This document shows, in pieces, positions 36,263 to 46,062 of a stretch of 64,000 nt of DNA (the stretch's first letter is position 1; each line of letters begins with the position of its first letter). Both the position numbers and the translations under genes were made by a program. The notes below the pieces were generated by a model. That model searched no databases. It was not told the origin of the DNA and saw only the letters and a program-made list of their open reading frames with translations. Source of the DNA: Janthinobacterium sp. LM6 (GTDB lineage Bacteria > Pseudomonadota > Gammaproteobacteria > Burkholderiales > Burkholderiaceae_D); NCBI RefSeq assembly GCF_002002885.1, contig NZ_CP019510.1:310001-374000 (forward strand). Reading direction: 5' to 3'.

Positions 36263-36568
36263 TCAGGCACGCGTCGACAGGGCGCGCAATTCGGCGGCAT
36301 TGCTTGGCGACACGCCATCCATCTTGCCGAGCGTGCGTTGCAAGGCTTGCGCTTCGCGCATCTGCTGGCGCGCCAGGCGCTCTTCGCGGCTCAGCTTGGG
36401 ACGCACCACCAGCACCATGGCGCGGGCAATGCCCACCAGCAATGGCTTGAACAGCAGGGCGAAGGCGCCCACGGCGACGATCACCAGCACGAGTTGCAGG
36501 GCGTTCAGCAGGGAAATCTCCAGCACGGGTGCGGATACTGCGTACAGGGCGGAGGCGAAGGTAGACAT
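36263..36568 (-). CDS. Small inner-membrane protein, unknown
   Basis: The protein has 101 residues with start ATG 36568. One or two hydrophobic segments (about 8-50: A-L-Q-L-V-L-V-I-V-A-V-G-A-F-A-L-L-F) are followed by a basic, helical cytoplasmic tail (L-S-R-E-E-R-L-A-R-Q-Q-M-R-E-A-Q). No family was recognised. It stands alone between a convergent gene and a divergent LysR regulator. Confidence 0.7.
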   Translation of the reverse strand: MSTFASALYAVSAPVLEISLLNALQLVLVIVAVGAFALLFKPLLVGIARAMVLVVRPKLSREERLARQQMREAQALQRTLGKMDGVSPSNAAELRALSTRA

Positions 36569-36760
36569 AGTGTTCCAGTGCATTATAGAATTTGCCAGTA
36601 CTATAGTGCAGTGCAACATATAAATCTAATTCCATTTCTTGATACCAATTATATGAATCGTGAATGGAAAACTGTAATATTTTTTTACGAGTGAAAATAT
36701 TCGTGCCCGGCGCGGTTTACACTCTTAAGTAATCAATTCAACTTTTATCTTGGGCTTTCC

Positions 36761-37741
36761 ATGAGTTTTCTGACGCTGGATCTGAACTTGCTGCGTGTTT
36801 TCGACGCCGTCATGACGGAACAAAACCTGACGCGCGCAGCCGGCCACCTGGCGATGACGCAGCCGGCGGTATCGAACGCCATCAAACGCCTGCGCGAGAG
36901 CCTCGGTGACGAATTACTGATCCGCACGGCGTATGGCGTGAAACCCACGCCCCGTGCCGAAGCGCTGTGGCCGTCCGTGCGCTCGGCCCTGGCCAGCCTG
37001 GAAGCGGCTGTCACGCCGGAAACCTTCGACGTGTCGAAAACGCATGCCACTTTCCGCATGGCCATGGCCGATGCGACGGCCGCGTTCTGGCTGCCTTCGC
37101 TGATGCGCTCGATCGAACGCGAAGCGCCCGGCGTCAACGTGCGCATGATGCCGCTGACCACGCGCGAACCGCGCCCGATGCTGCTGCGCGGCGACATCGA
37201 CCTGGCCGTGGGCTTCTTTCCCGGCGTGGCGGCGCAACTGTCGAGCGAAACGGGTTCGCCCATCCGCCATGAACGCCTGTATTCCGGCAAGTATGTGTGC
37301 GTGATGCGGCGCGGCCATCCGCTGGCCGACAAGGAATTGACCCTGGATAACTACTGCGCGGCCAACCATTTATTGGTCAGCTTTTCCGGCCGCGCGCATG
37401 GCTTGATCGACGAGGCGCTGTCGCAGATCCACCGCGAACGGCGCATCTTGTTGACGGTCAACCAATTCTTCACGGCAGGAAGAGTCGTCGCCAATTCCGA
37501 CCTGATCACGGTCTTGCCGCGCCATCTGATCGCCTCGACGGGCATGACGGAATCCCTGCTGTACAAGGATTTGCCGTTGACCTTGCCAGCCGTCCACCTG
37601 GACATGCTGTGGCACGAGCGCGACGCCCGCAGCCCCGCCCACAAATGGCTGCGCAACCACCTGGAAAGCATGAACACGCCCACGTTACGGACGGCGACGG
37701 CGGCCGGCGGCGGCGTGGCGCCCAAGCCGCACGTCGAGTAA
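36761..37741 (+). CDS. LysR family transcriptional regulator
   Basis: The protein has 326 residues. The N-terminus L-D-L-N-L-L-R-V-F-D-A-V-M-T-E-Q-N-L-T-R-A-A and M-T-Q-P-A-V-S-N-A-I-K-R-L-R belong to the NodD/SyrM-like LysR branch, and D-L-A-V-G-F-F-P-G in the effector domain is typical of it. No divergent target gene is adjacent except the small membrane protein, 192 bp away. The effector is unknown. Confidence 0.9.
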   Translation: MSFLTLDLNLLRVFDAVMTEQNLTRAAGHLAMTQPAVSNAIKRLRESLGDELLIRTAYGVKPTPRAEALWPSVRSALASLEAAVTPETFDVSKTHATFRMAMADATAAFWLPSLMRSIEREAPGVNVRMMPLTTREPRPMLLRGDIDLAVGFFPGVAAQLSSETGSPIRHERLYSGKYVCVMRRGHPLADKELTLDNYCAANHLLVSFSGRAHGLIDEALSQIHRERRILLTVNQFFTAGRVVANSDLITVLPRHLIASTGMTESLLYKDLPLTLPAVHLDMLWHERDARSPAHKWLRNHLESMNTPTLRTATAAGGGVAPKPHVE

Positions 37742-37756
37742 GACTTGCGATAGGAC

Positions 37757-37790
37757 AAAAAAAACGCCTGATGTCTCAGGCGTTTTTTTT
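37757..37790. terminator. Bidirectional terminator between lysR and mcp
   Basis: ACGCCTGA-TGTC-TCAGGCGT is an 8-bp stem flanked by an A-run and a T-run of eight, so it can stop transcription from both convergent genes. Confidence 0.9.
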
Positions 37791-39348
37791 ATGCGTGGCT
37801 GCTGGACCTGTAACCGATCCGGAAACCGCCCCAGTGCTTGCCCTCGACGTGGATGGGCACGGATAAATCGTGCATGACTTCACCCGTGTCGCGTTTATAG
37901 GTCTGCAACAGGAACGCCTTGGTGTTGCTGCCGCAGCGCTTGCCCGTGCGGTCGCTGAAGATGCGCTTGGTGCGGTTATTCACGATATCGGTGGCGTAAT
38001 CGCCCGTCAGCGGCTGGGAAAACTTCTTGTTGTGCGTTGGAAAATATCCATTGTTGTCGACGGCGCCCGCATACGCCAGATGGGGCAATGCCGCCAGCAC
38101 GCCTTCCTGCAAATCGGGCAGCACCTTGTCCGTAAACGCGTCGAATTTCGTGTTGTGCTTGGGCGGATCGGTATTCGGGATGGGCCGGTAATGGCGGTCG
38201 AACAGGGCTTCGCGCGTGATGCGCCCCGAGGCGATGGCTTGCTCGAAGAGTTTGCCCACTTCGCGCGCGGCGCGCTGGGCCGCCTCGCGGATCTCGTCGT
38301 GCGGCGTGGCCACGCTCGATTCACCGAGGGCGCCGGCGATCACTTCGGCCCGCTCGGCCAGGGCCATGGCCGACTGCGTGGCGCGCGGCAATTCCGCGTT
38401 CGTCGACAGCATGCTGTCGCGGATTTGCAGGATGGCGTCGGCGATCACTTGCGTCGTCTCGACGTGTTCGCGCGAGGCGCGGGCGATTTGCCCGATCTCG
38501 TCCTCGGACTCGCCCGATGACTGCTCGATATGGCTCAATGAGGCGTGCACGCTTTGCACATTGCGCGCCGCTTCCGTGACGCCGGCCGCGAGCGAACTCA
38601 TGCCGCGTGCGGCTTTTTCCGATTGTTCATTGATTTCGCGCACCATCACGCTGATTTCATCGGAAGCTTCCTTGGTGCGCTGCGCCAATTGCCGCACTTC
38701 CCCTGCTACCACGGCAAAACCGCGCCCGTGTTCGCCAGCGCGCGCCGCCTCGATGGCGGCGTTCAGCGCCAGCAAATTGGTGCGCGCGGAAATATCGGAA
38801 ATGGCTTCCGTAAAGCCCGTGATGCGTTTGGATTTTTCCTGCAGGCTCAGCATGTTGCTGGAAGCGCCTTGCGCTTCCTCGCGTGCGTTATTGATGCGCT
38901 GCAAGCCCTGGTCCACTTCGGCGCGCGCCGCCACGCTTTCCACGCGCACGCCGGCGGCCACCTTGGCGGCCCGTTCCGCATTGGCGGCGATCTTTTCCGT
39001 CATCGCGGCATTTTGTACGGAACTGTCGGCGATGTCGCTGGCCGTGCGCACGTCGAGTTCCACCTTCTGTTTGACGGAATCGACAAAATACGAGGTTTCC
39101 GCCGCGCCGATCATGATGGCATCGATGGCGTTGCCCACCGTGTCGGCGAACTGGTGCAAGCCCGGCTCGCCGCGCGGACGGCCGGCAAACGCCAGCAGCA
39201 CGGCGCCGATGGCGGCGGCCACGCAGGCGATCAGATACGGATGGTCGCCGCCCGAGAGCAACAACAGATAGGCCAGGCAACAGGCGACGGCCATGGCCAG
39301 GATCGTGAATACAAAGAAACGCACCAGCTGATGCTGCAACTGCTTCAT
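37789..39348 (-). CDS. Methyl-accepting chemotaxis protein with C-terminal sensor domain
   Basis: The protein has 519 residues. Start ATG 39348 follows a GGGGGA sequence. Two close hydrophobic segments (about 8-55) leave almost no periplasmic domain. The MA signalling domain is central ([18 protein letters not shown] near 190). About 130 residues follow it ([38 protein letters not shown]), a cytoplasmic Cache/PAS-like sensor placed after rather than before the signalling hairpin. It lacks a CheR-tether pentapeptide. Confidence 0.88.
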   Translation of the reverse strand: MKQLQHQLVRFFVFTILAMAVACCLAYLLLLSGGDHPYLIACVAAAIGAVLLAFAGRPRGEPGLHQFADTVGNAIDAIMIGAAETSYFVDSVKQKVELDVRTASDIADSSVQNAAMTEKIAANAERAAKVAAGVRVESVAARAEVDQGLQRINNAREEAQGASSNMLSLQEKSKRITGFTEAISDISARTNLLALNAAIEAARAGEHGRGFAVVAGEVRQLAQRTKEASDEISVMVREINEQSEKAARGMSSLAAGVTEAARNVQSVHASLSHIEQSSGESEDEIGQIARASREHVETTQVIADAILQIRDSMLSTNAELPRATQSAMALAERAEVIAGALGESSVATPHDEIREAAQRAAREVGKLFEQAIASGRITREALFDRHYRPIPNTDPPKHNTKFDAFTDKVLPDLQEGVLAALPHLAYAGAVDNNGYFPTHNKKFSQPLTGDYATDIVNNRTKRIFSDRTGKRCGSNTKAFLLQTYKRDTGEVMHDLSVPIHVEGKHWGGFRIGYRSSSHA

Positions 39349-39550
39349 TTGTCCCCCGCTGCGCGAACCCGTCACGCCCCCGCGGGGACGTGCCATAACC
39401 GTATGCGGGTGGGCACGATTGCCCACTTTGCACCCTGAAGTGACCGTCTGCGCGGCGTTTCAGGCGGCTACCGGATAGCAGAATTGTAGTTCTACCCTAC
39501 AACATTTGTTCCGATAGCTCAATCAGAAAAGTGGGGCGGCTACACCAGGG

Positions 39551-40006
39551 TCACTTAATTGGCAATTTGGTCGTGTTTTTGACCTCTTCCATGACGGCAT
39601 AAGTGTGGGTTTCCCGCACACCTTTCTGCAACAGTGTCTTGCCCAGGAATTCGCGGTAGGCGGCCATGTCCTTGACGCGCGCCTTGACCAGGTAATCGAA
39701 ACCGCCGGCCACCATGTGACATTCCAGTACCTCTGGAATGATTTGTACGCTATGCTTGAAGGCGTCGAACACTTCCGGTGTCGTGCGATCGAGCACCACT
39801 TCGATGAACACCAGCAGCGACACGTCGAGCAGCTGCGGGTTCAACTGGGCCGTATAGCCCATGATGTAACCGGATTCGTGCAACTTGCGCACGCGCTCCA
39901 GGCAGGCGGCCGGCGACAGGTTCACGCGCGCGGCCAGCTCCACATTGCTGATGCGTCCATCGCTCTGCAATTCCATCAAGATTTTCTTACTGATCTTGTC
40001 CAGCAT
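39551..40006 (-). CDS. Lrp/AsnC family regulator, likely PutR
   Basis: The protein has 151 residues. ATG 40006 is preferred because a G-run sits at Shine-Dalgarno distance; GTG/ATG/TTG codons further upstream are in frame. The helix-turn-helix is D-G-R-I-S-N-V-E-L-A-A-R-V-N-L-S-P-A-A-C-L-E-R-V. The RAM domain has E-C-H-M-V-A-G-G-F-D-Y-L-V-K-A-R-V. It is close to true Lrp in the DNA-binding part. It is divergent from putA across 206 bp, the arrangement of PutR/PruR regulators that activate putA in response to proline. Confidence 0.9.
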   Translation of the reverse strand: MLDKISKKILMELQSDGRISNVELAARVNLSPAACLERVRKLHESGYIMGYTAQLNPQLLDVSLLVFIEVVLDRTTPEVFDAFKHSVQIIPEVLECHMVAGGFDYLVKARVKDMAAYREFLGKTLLQKGVRETHTYAVMEEVKNTTKLPIK

Positions 40007-40212
40007 TACCATCACCCCCAAATTAATATTATTTGGTTAAATTGTCGCATCAAAAACTATCTATTGCTAGTCCCCTGTATTACCAGAATTAATCCATAAG
40101 AATCCCCTTTACAATCGAATCATCTTAACGTCCGACTTTCTGTATTTTTTTGCACCAAAAAAGAGCAAGAATTACGTCAGTTTTCGTCCCCTTTTCCTTG
40201 TAAAGAGCACTT

Positions 40213-43200
40213 ATGCACCCTGCAGGCCCCTCGGCTTTTACCCCGATTCCTTTTGCTGCGTTCCAGGCAGAAATCCTGCCCGAAGCGACACCCCAACGCG
40301 CCGCCGTCACCGCCGCCTATAGGCGCGATGAGGTTTCCGCCGTGCAGTGGCTGTTGCAACAAGTCCGCCCCAGCAGCACCGAAACGACGGCCGAAGGGCA
40401 AGCCCTGGCGCACCGCCTGGTCTCGAACGTGCGCCAAAAACGCACACGCGCGTCCGGCGTCGATGCACTGATGCACGAGTTCTCGCTATCGTCGGAAGAG
40501 GGTGTTGCATTAATGTGTCTGGCTGAAGCGCTGTTGCGTATACCCGACAGTCAAACGGCCGACCGTCTGATCGCCGACAAAATCAGCAAGGGCGACTGGA
40601 AGAAGCATCTGGGCGAATCGCCGTCGCTGTTCGTCAACGCGGCCACCTGGGGCTTGCTGATCACGGGCAAACTGGTCAGTACCAGCAGCGAATCGGGCCT
40701 CGGTTCGGCGATGACCAAGCTCATCGCCAAAGGCGGCGAACCGCTGATCCGCAAGGGCGTCGACCTGGCCATGCGCATGCTGGGCAACCAGTTCGTGACG
40801 GGCCAGACCATCGAGGAAGCGTTGAAGAACAGCCGCGACAACGAAACGCGCGGCTACCGCTACTCGTACGACATGCTGGGCGAGGCGGCCCTGACGCAAG
40901 CCGATGCGGCCAACTACTACGCCTCGTACGAAACGGCGATCCATGCCATCGGCAAGGCGTCGAACGGCCGCGGCATCCGCAACGGCCCCGGTATTTCCGT
41001 GAAACTGTCGGCCCTGCACGCGCGCTACAGCCGTGCCCAGCGCGCCCGCGTCCTGGAAGAATTGCTGCCGAAAGTCAAAGCGCTGCTGTTGCTGGCCAAA
41101 CAGTACAACATCGGCTTCAACATCGATGCGGAAGAGACGGACCGCCTGGAACTGTCGCTCGACCTGATGGAAGCACTGGCTTTCGATGCGGACCTGGCCG
41201 GCTTCGACGGCATCGGCTACGTGGTGCAGGCGTACCAGAAGCGCTGCCCGTTCGCCATCGATTTCCTGATCGACCTGGCGCGCCGCAGCGGCCGCAAGTT
41301 CATGGTGCGCCTGGTCAAGGGCGCGTATTGGGATGCGGAAGTCAAACGCGCGCAAGTCGACGGCCAGGAAGGCTATCCCGTCTACACGCGCAAGGTCTAC
41401 ACGGACGTGTCTTACCTCGTCTGCGCGCAAAAACTGCTGGCGGCCAGCAGCCTGATCTACCCGCAATTTGCCACGCACAACGCGCAAACCCTGTCGACCA
41501 TCTACACCTGGGCGAAACGCGACGGCATCACCGACTACGAATTCCAGTGCCTGCACGGCATGGGCGAGACCCTGTACGACCAGGTCGTCGGCCCCGACAA
41601 TCTGGACAAGCCGTGCCGCATCTACGCCCCCGTCGGCTCGCATGAAACCCTGCTGGCCTACTTGGTGCGCCGCCTGCTGGAAAACGGCGCCAACTCGTCC
41701 TTCGTCAACCAGATCGTCGACGAAAGCGTGGCCATCGATAGCCTGATCCGCGATCCCCTCGAGCAGGCACGCCTGCAGGGCGGCTTGCCGCACCCGTCGA
41801 TTCCGTTGCCGCTGGACATGTTTGGCAGCGAGCGCAGGAACTCGGCCGGCCTGGACCTGTCGAATGAAGACACCTTGCGCACCCTGGCCACCGGCCTGGC
41901 CCAGCAGCAACAATGGCAGGCAGCGCCGCTGATCGATGGCGCCGTCAGCCTGAACGGCCCCACGCACATGCTGCACAACCCGGCCCAGCACGACGATGTC
42001 GTGGGCAAGGTCATGGAAGCCGGTCAAGCCGACGTGGAAACGGCCCTGGCCAGCGCCAGCGCCTTCGCCATGGATTGGCAAACCACGGAACCGTCGCTCC
42101 GCGCGCAAGCGTTACTGCGTGCGGCCGACCTGTTCGAGGAACACCATATCGAGCTGATGGCCCTGGCCGTGCGCGAAGCGGGCAAGTCCCTGCCGAACGC
42201 AATCGCGGAAATCCGCGAAGCCGTCGACTTCCTGCGCTACTACGCGGCGCAGGTGGAACATGCGCCGAATACCCTGGCGCTGGGGCCCGTCACCTGCATC
42301 AGCCCGTGGAATTTCCCATTGGCCATCTTTACGGGCCAGCTGGCCGCCGCCCTGGCGGCGGGCAACGTGGTGCTGGCCAAGCCGGCCGAGCAAACGCCGC
42401 TGATCGCCCACCGCGCCGTGCAATTGCTGCATGCGGCGGGCGTGCCGCGCGGCGCGCTGCAATTCCTGCCGGGCAGCGGTGAAGTGGTCGGCGCCGGCCT
42501 GTGCAATGACACGCGCGTCAAAGGCGTGATTTTCACGGGCTCGACGGAAGTGGCGCAATTGATCAACCGCAACCTGACCGCGCGTGCCGTGGCCGAAGGC
42601 ATCGACATTCCCCTGATCGCCGAAACGGGTGGCCAGAATGCCCTGATCGTCGATTCGTCCGCCTTGCCGGAGCAAGTGGTGCAGGACGTGATGTCGTCCG
42701 CTTTCGACAGCGCCGGCCAGCGCTGCTCGGCCTTGCGCGTGCTGTTCCTGCAAACGGAAATCGCCGACAAGACCATCCACATGCTCAAGGGCGCCATGCA
42801 GGAATTGCGCGTTGGCAATCCTGACCGCCTGGCGACCGATATCGGTCCCGTCATCGATGCGGAAGCGCAAGGTAACTTGCTGGCGCACATCAACAAGATG
42901 AAAACCATGGCCATCGACCATTATTCGCTCGATTTGCCGACCGTCAAAGGCACGTTTGTTGCCCCGACCGTGCTGGAAATCAAGTCGCTGGCGCAATTGA
43001 CGCAGGAAGTCTTCGGCCCCGTGCTGCACGTGATCCGCTACAAGCGGGCCGAACTGCCGCAACTGGTGCAATCGATCAATGACAGCGGCTACGGCTTGAC
43101 CCTGGGCATCCATACGCGCATCGATGAAACCATCGATTTCATCACCAAGCGCGCGCACGTGGGCAATATTTATGTGAACCGCAACATCGTCGGCGCCGTC

Positions 43201-43866
43201 GTCGGCGTGCAACCGTTCGGCGGCGAAGGCAAGTCCGGCACCGGACCCAAGGCCGGCGGCCCCCTGTACCTGAAACGCTTGCAGCGCAATGCGCCTGCCG
43301 GCGCGCAGCACCAGCGCCAGGCGCCGCCGGCCCTCGATGCGCTCACCGTGTGGGCGAAGATGCATGGCCACGGCCAGGTGCAGCAACTGGCGCAGGATTA
43401 TGCGCGCACCACCTTGCTGGGCAGCACCACCGTCTTGCCAGGCCCGACCGGCGAGCGCAATACCCTGAGTTTTGCCGCGCGCGGCACGATTCTGTGCGCG
43501 GCGGCAACGTCCGGCACCTTGATGAACCAGCTGGCGGCCGTGCTGGCCACCGGTAACCAGGCCCTCGTGCTGGCGCAAGCGCCGGATCTGATCCCCGGCG
43601 ACTTGCCGGCGGCGCTGAAAGACCGCATCCAGGTCGTCAGCAGCCTGGAGTCGGTCAAGCATGATTTCCAGATCGCCATGATCGAGCCCTGCCTCGATGG
43701 CCAGCTCAAACCGCTGCTGGCGGCACGGGAAGGGGCCCTGGTGGGCACCATCGCCACCACGCAGGAGGGTGCCATCCCCCTGTGGCGCCTCGTCGCTGAG
43801 CGGGCGCTGTGCGTGAATACGACGGCAGCGGGTGGTAACGCGAGTTTAATGATGCTGAGCGTCTAA
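40213..43866 (+). CDS. putA: Bifunctional proline dehydrogenase / P5C dehydrogenase
   Basis: The protein has 1217 residues. It starts directly with the PutA arm/alpha domain and has no ribbon-helix-helix DNA-binding domain, so it is not a self-regulator. The FAD-dependent PRODH barrel (about 190-490) contains D-A-E-E-T-D-R-L-E and Y-Q-K-R-C. The P5C dehydrogenase (about 560-1020) has I-S-P-W-N-F-P-L, catalytic Glu in A-E-T-G-G-Q-N and catalytic Cys in S-A-G-Q-R-C-S. The C-terminal 180 residues form the ALDH-like tail of long PutA proteins. It oxidises proline to glutamate at the membrane. Confidence 0.96.
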   Translation: MHPAGPSAFTPIPFAAFQAEILPEATPQRAAVTAAYRRDEVSAVQWLLQQVRPSSTETTAEGQALAHRLVSNVRQKRTRASGVDALMHEFSLSSEEGVALMCLAEALLRIPDSQTADRLIADKISKGDWKKHLGESPSLFVNAATWGLLITGKLVSTSSESGLGSAMTKLIAKGGEPLIRKGVDLAMRMLGNQFVTGQTIEEALKNSRDNETRGYRYSYDMLGEAALTQADAANYYASYETAIHAIGKASNGRGIRNGPGISVKLSALHARYSRAQRARVLEELLPKVKALLLLAKQYNIGFNIDAEETDRLELSLDLMEALAFDADLAGFDGIGYVVQAYQKRCPFAIDFLIDLARRSGRKFMVRLVKGAYWDAEVKRAQVDGQEGYPVYTRKVYTDVSYLVCAQKLLAASSLIYPQFATHNAQTLSTIYTWAKRDGITDYEFQCLHGMGETLYDQVVGPDNLDKPCRIYAPVGSHETLLAYLVRRLLENGANSSFVNQIVDESVAIDSLIRDPLEQARLQGGLPHPSIPLPLDMFGSERRNSAGLDLSNEDTLRTLATGLAQQQQWQAAPLIDGAVSLNGPTHMLHNPAQHDDVVGKVMEAGQADVETALASASAFAMDWQTTEPSLRAQALLRAADLFEEHHIELMALAVREAGKSLPNAIAEIREAVDFLRYYAAQVEHAPNTLALGPVTCISPWNFPLAIFTGQLAAALAAGNVVLAKPAEQTPLIAHRAVQLLHAAGVPRGALQFLPGSGEVVGAGLCNDTRVKGVIFTGSTEVAQLINRNLTARAVAEGIDIPLIAETGGQNALIVDSSALPEQVVQDVMSSAFDSAGQRCSALRVLFLQTEIADKTIHMLKGAMQELRVGNPDRLATDIGPVIDAEAQGNLLAHINKMKTMAIDHYSLDLPTVKGTFVAPTVLEIKSLAQLTQEVFGPVLHVIRYKRAELPQLVQSINDSGYGLTLGIHTRIDETIDFITKRAHVGNIYVNRNIVGAVVGVQPFGGEGKSGTGPKAGGPLYLKRLQRNAPAGAQHQRQAPPALDALTVWAKMHGHGQVQQLAQDYARTTLLGSTTVLPGPTGERNTLSFAARGTILCAAATSGTLMNQLAAVLATGNQALVLAQAPDLIPGDLPAALKDRIQVVSSLESVKHDFQIAMIEPCLDGQLKPLLAAREGALVGTIATTQEGAIPLWRLVAERALCVNTTAAGGNASLMMLSV

Positions 43867-43969
43867 AGGAACCTGAGAAAAAGTCCATGGCGTTGTTGCC
43901 TTGCCTGGCCGTACATTCGTACTGCCTGCGGCAAGGCGCCTGGCCCTGAACATTTTTCAGGCTCCTTTG
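43865..43969 (+). repeat. Extragenic palindromic element after putA
   Basis: Nested inverted repeats: outer arms near 43865-43881 and 43951-43969 (AAAGGAACCTGA against TCAGGCTCCTTT, imperfect), inner arms GCCTTGCC (43898-43905) and GGCAAGGC (43930-43937), and an apical GTAC-ATTC-GTAC (43911-43922). It begins two bases before the end of putA and precedes the real terminator. It resembles a dispersed REP/BIME-like element. Confidence 0.55.
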
Positions 43970-43974
43970 TTTTT

Positions 43975-44013
43975 AAATAAAAAGGGCAGAACCGGTGGTT
44001 CTGCCCTTTTTTT
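43975..44013. terminator. Bidirectional terminator between putA and mtnN
   Basis: AAAGGGCAGAACC-GGT-GGTTCTGCCCTTT is a perfect 13-bp stem with A-run and T-run flanks, serving both convergent genes. Confidence 0.93.
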
Positions 44014-44032
44014 ATGCACGCTAGCTGAAAAA

Positions 44033-44809
44033 TCAGCTGGCCAGGCGCTGGCACAGCTGCTGAATCACCGTCAACGCGTACGGCGAAGCGACGGCCTGCA
44101 CGAAACGCATGAAGTCGACGGCCGCCTCCTCATTCGCGTTGTCGGAAATGGTGCGCATGACCGTAAACGGCACGCCGAGTTCAAAACACACTTGCGCCAC
44201 GGCGGCGCCTTCCATTTCGACGGCCAGCAGGTCGGGGATATCTTCTTTCAACTGGTTCATATGCGCGGCGCTGCTGATGAACTGGTCGCCGCTGGCGATC
44301 AGGCCGCGGTGCACTTGCGCGTGCTGCAGACGAAATTGCGCAATATCTGCCGCCTTGAGCACGCTGGAGACATCGTCACGCAGGAAATCTTCCGCGGCGG
44401 CAGCCAGTTGCGTGCTCAATTCCAGGTCCGTGGCAAAGCGCTGCAAGCCCGTCAGCGGCACTTCGAAGCGGGGAAACAAGGGACGGGCGTCCATATCGTG
44501 CTGCAACAGCGCTTCGGCCACGACGATATCGCCGACTTTCACGTGTTTATCCCCGCTGCCGGCCACGCCGGTGAAGACGATGTGGGTAACTCCGTACTTT
44601 TCCACAAGGATAGAAGCTGTCATGGCAGCGGCAACCTTGCCCAGACGCGACAGGACGCACACAGCGTCGATATTCCACAGGGTTCCCAGGGTGTAGTCGC
44701 GCATGCCGTGCGAACGCCTCTGGGGGCCTTGCATGGCTTCTACCAGCCCCTGCTGTTCTTCGTGCAAGGCACTGATGATGCCTAAACGCATTTTTTTGTG
44801 TGAATTCAT
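44033..44809 (-). CDS. mtnN: 5'-methylthioadenosine/S-adenosylhomocysteine nucleosidase
   Basis: The protein has 258 residues. The core R-L-G-I-I-S-A-L-H-E-E-Q opens the nucleoside-phosphorylase fold, V-F-T-G-V-A-G-S-G is the ribose/purine loop, and A-V-E-M-E-G-A-A-V-A-Q is the family signature with the catalytic Glu pair. The catalytic Asp lies in T-I-S-D-N-A. It cleaves MTA and SAH and so feeds the methionine cycle and AI-2 precursor formation. Starts at 44809 and 44791 are both in frame; neither has a clear Shine-Dalgarno sequence. It borders the candidate replication origin. Confidence 0.9.
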   Translation of the reverse strand: MNSHKKMRLGIISALHEEQQGLVEAMQGPQRRSHGMRDYTLGTLWNIDAVCVLSRLGKVAAAMTASILVEKYGVTHIVFTGVAGSGDKHVKVGDIVVAEALLQHDMDARPLFPRFEVPLTGLQRFATDLELSTQLAAAAEDFLRDDVSSVLKAADIAQFRLQHAQVHRGLIASGDQFISSAAHMNQLKEDIPDLLAVEMEGAAVAQVCFELGVPFTVMRTISDNANEEAAVDFMRFVQAVASPYALTVIQQLCQRLAS

Positions 44810-44928
44810 GCTGTTTTTACAGGTTTTTTGGATTGCCAAACGGTTTACAGGGTGAAAACAGCTATTTCGGTGACTTTTCCACCGTGCGCGTTTGTCTCTG
44901 TGTTTTAAATAAAGATGTATACATAAAA

Positions 44929-45124
44929 ATAGTAGTGATAGTAAACGGCCATTTTTTTGTGGATAAGTCGGTATACCGTATAAAAATCATCGACTTGGCG
45001 CACAAAAAAGTAGGCGCACAAGCATTGTATCTACGGAGGACTTGTTTGGGATAAAAATCGGGCTGTGGACAAAGATCGACTTTTCCCACATCTCATCCTG
45101 TGGATATGCAGGTACTTATCCACA
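44929..45124 (+). repeat. Origin module 1
   Basis: The module opens with ATAGTAGTGATAGTAAACG (44929-44947), then has a box at 44958-44966 (minus orientation), a TGTATC in the middle, a one-mismatch box at 45099 and a closing box at 45116-45124 (plus orientation). It is 196 bp long. Confidence 0.75.
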
Positions 45125-45392
45125 GTGACAAGCAGAAATCACGGGTTTTCTTGCTGCAGTGACATGTTTGACGGCATTTGCGTGCACTGATCCCTGTCTG
45201 GCAATGCATGTTGAGCGATCACGAACACGGTTCTTTCGCGAACATCGGCGTCCAGGTAATTCCTGGAAGACGGTTTGGCAGTGGGTCGCGCTGTCGCCGT
45301 TGGCTTTTTTTTTGATGCTTTTTGCATGCTTTTTGGAAATATCCCCGGACTTCCGCTTTTTTTGTCGGTTTACAATAGATCTATATATAAAA

Positions 45393-45587
45393 ATAGTAGT
45401 AATAGTAAACGCGTTTTTTTCTGTGGATAAGTCGCTTTTTTTCAACAGGATCAATCGTTTACGCGCAAAATAAAGCGTGCATAATCGCTGTATCACGCGA
45501 GGAGCAAAATTGTATAAAATGCGGGCCTGCGCATAACTTCGTGTTTACTCACAAGTCATCCTGTGGATATCAAGCGACTTATCCACA
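45393..45587 (+). repeat. Origin module 2
   Basis: The module opens with ATAGTAGTAATAGTAAACG (45393-45411), then has a box at 45422-45430, a TGTATC in the middle, a one-mismatch box at 45562 and a closing box at 45579-45587. It is 195 bp long and begins 464 bp after module 1. Confidence 0.75.
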
Positions 45588-45865
45588 ATCGCCTCAAATT
45601 CCCCTTCTTTTCGACATCGAACCGTTTGTTGGCACTGTGCCTGCTCAAGCCGGTTGACGTTTCCATTTTGCAAAACGGTTTGGCAGTGCTGTGTGCGTGA
45701 TGGCGGCCGCGCCGGTTTTCGTCGCTCAGTTGTTGGCTGGATTTTTTTTGTCAGCCAAAGCAGTTCGGCGGTTTTTTTTGAAGTCAGGCTTATGAACCTT
45801 CCCGAAGGCGAAGGTCAGGCAAAGCGCGCGTTGTCGGGTTTACCTTAACAAGTTCGTATACAAGA

Positions 45866-46062
45866 ATAGTAATAGTAGTTAACGGCGGCATCTTCTGTGG
45901 ATAAGTCCGGATTTATCCTTGTAAACAATCGCTTGGCGTGCGGATAAACGCTGAGTAAACGTTGTATCGGCTTGGGATGGTTTTGGGATAAAAAAAAGTC
46001 GTCCAAAAAAATTTTCGTTTACTCACATATCGTACCTGTGGATATCCATACGGTTATCCACA
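45866..46062 (+). repeat. Origin module 3
   Basis: The module opens with ATAGTAATAGTAGTTAACG (45866-45884), then has a box at 45896-45904, a TGTATC in the middle, a one-mismatch box at 46037 and a closing box at 46054-46062. It is 197 bp long and begins 473 bp after module 2. The segment TTTACTCAC before the closing pair is shared with module 2. Confidence 0.75.
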
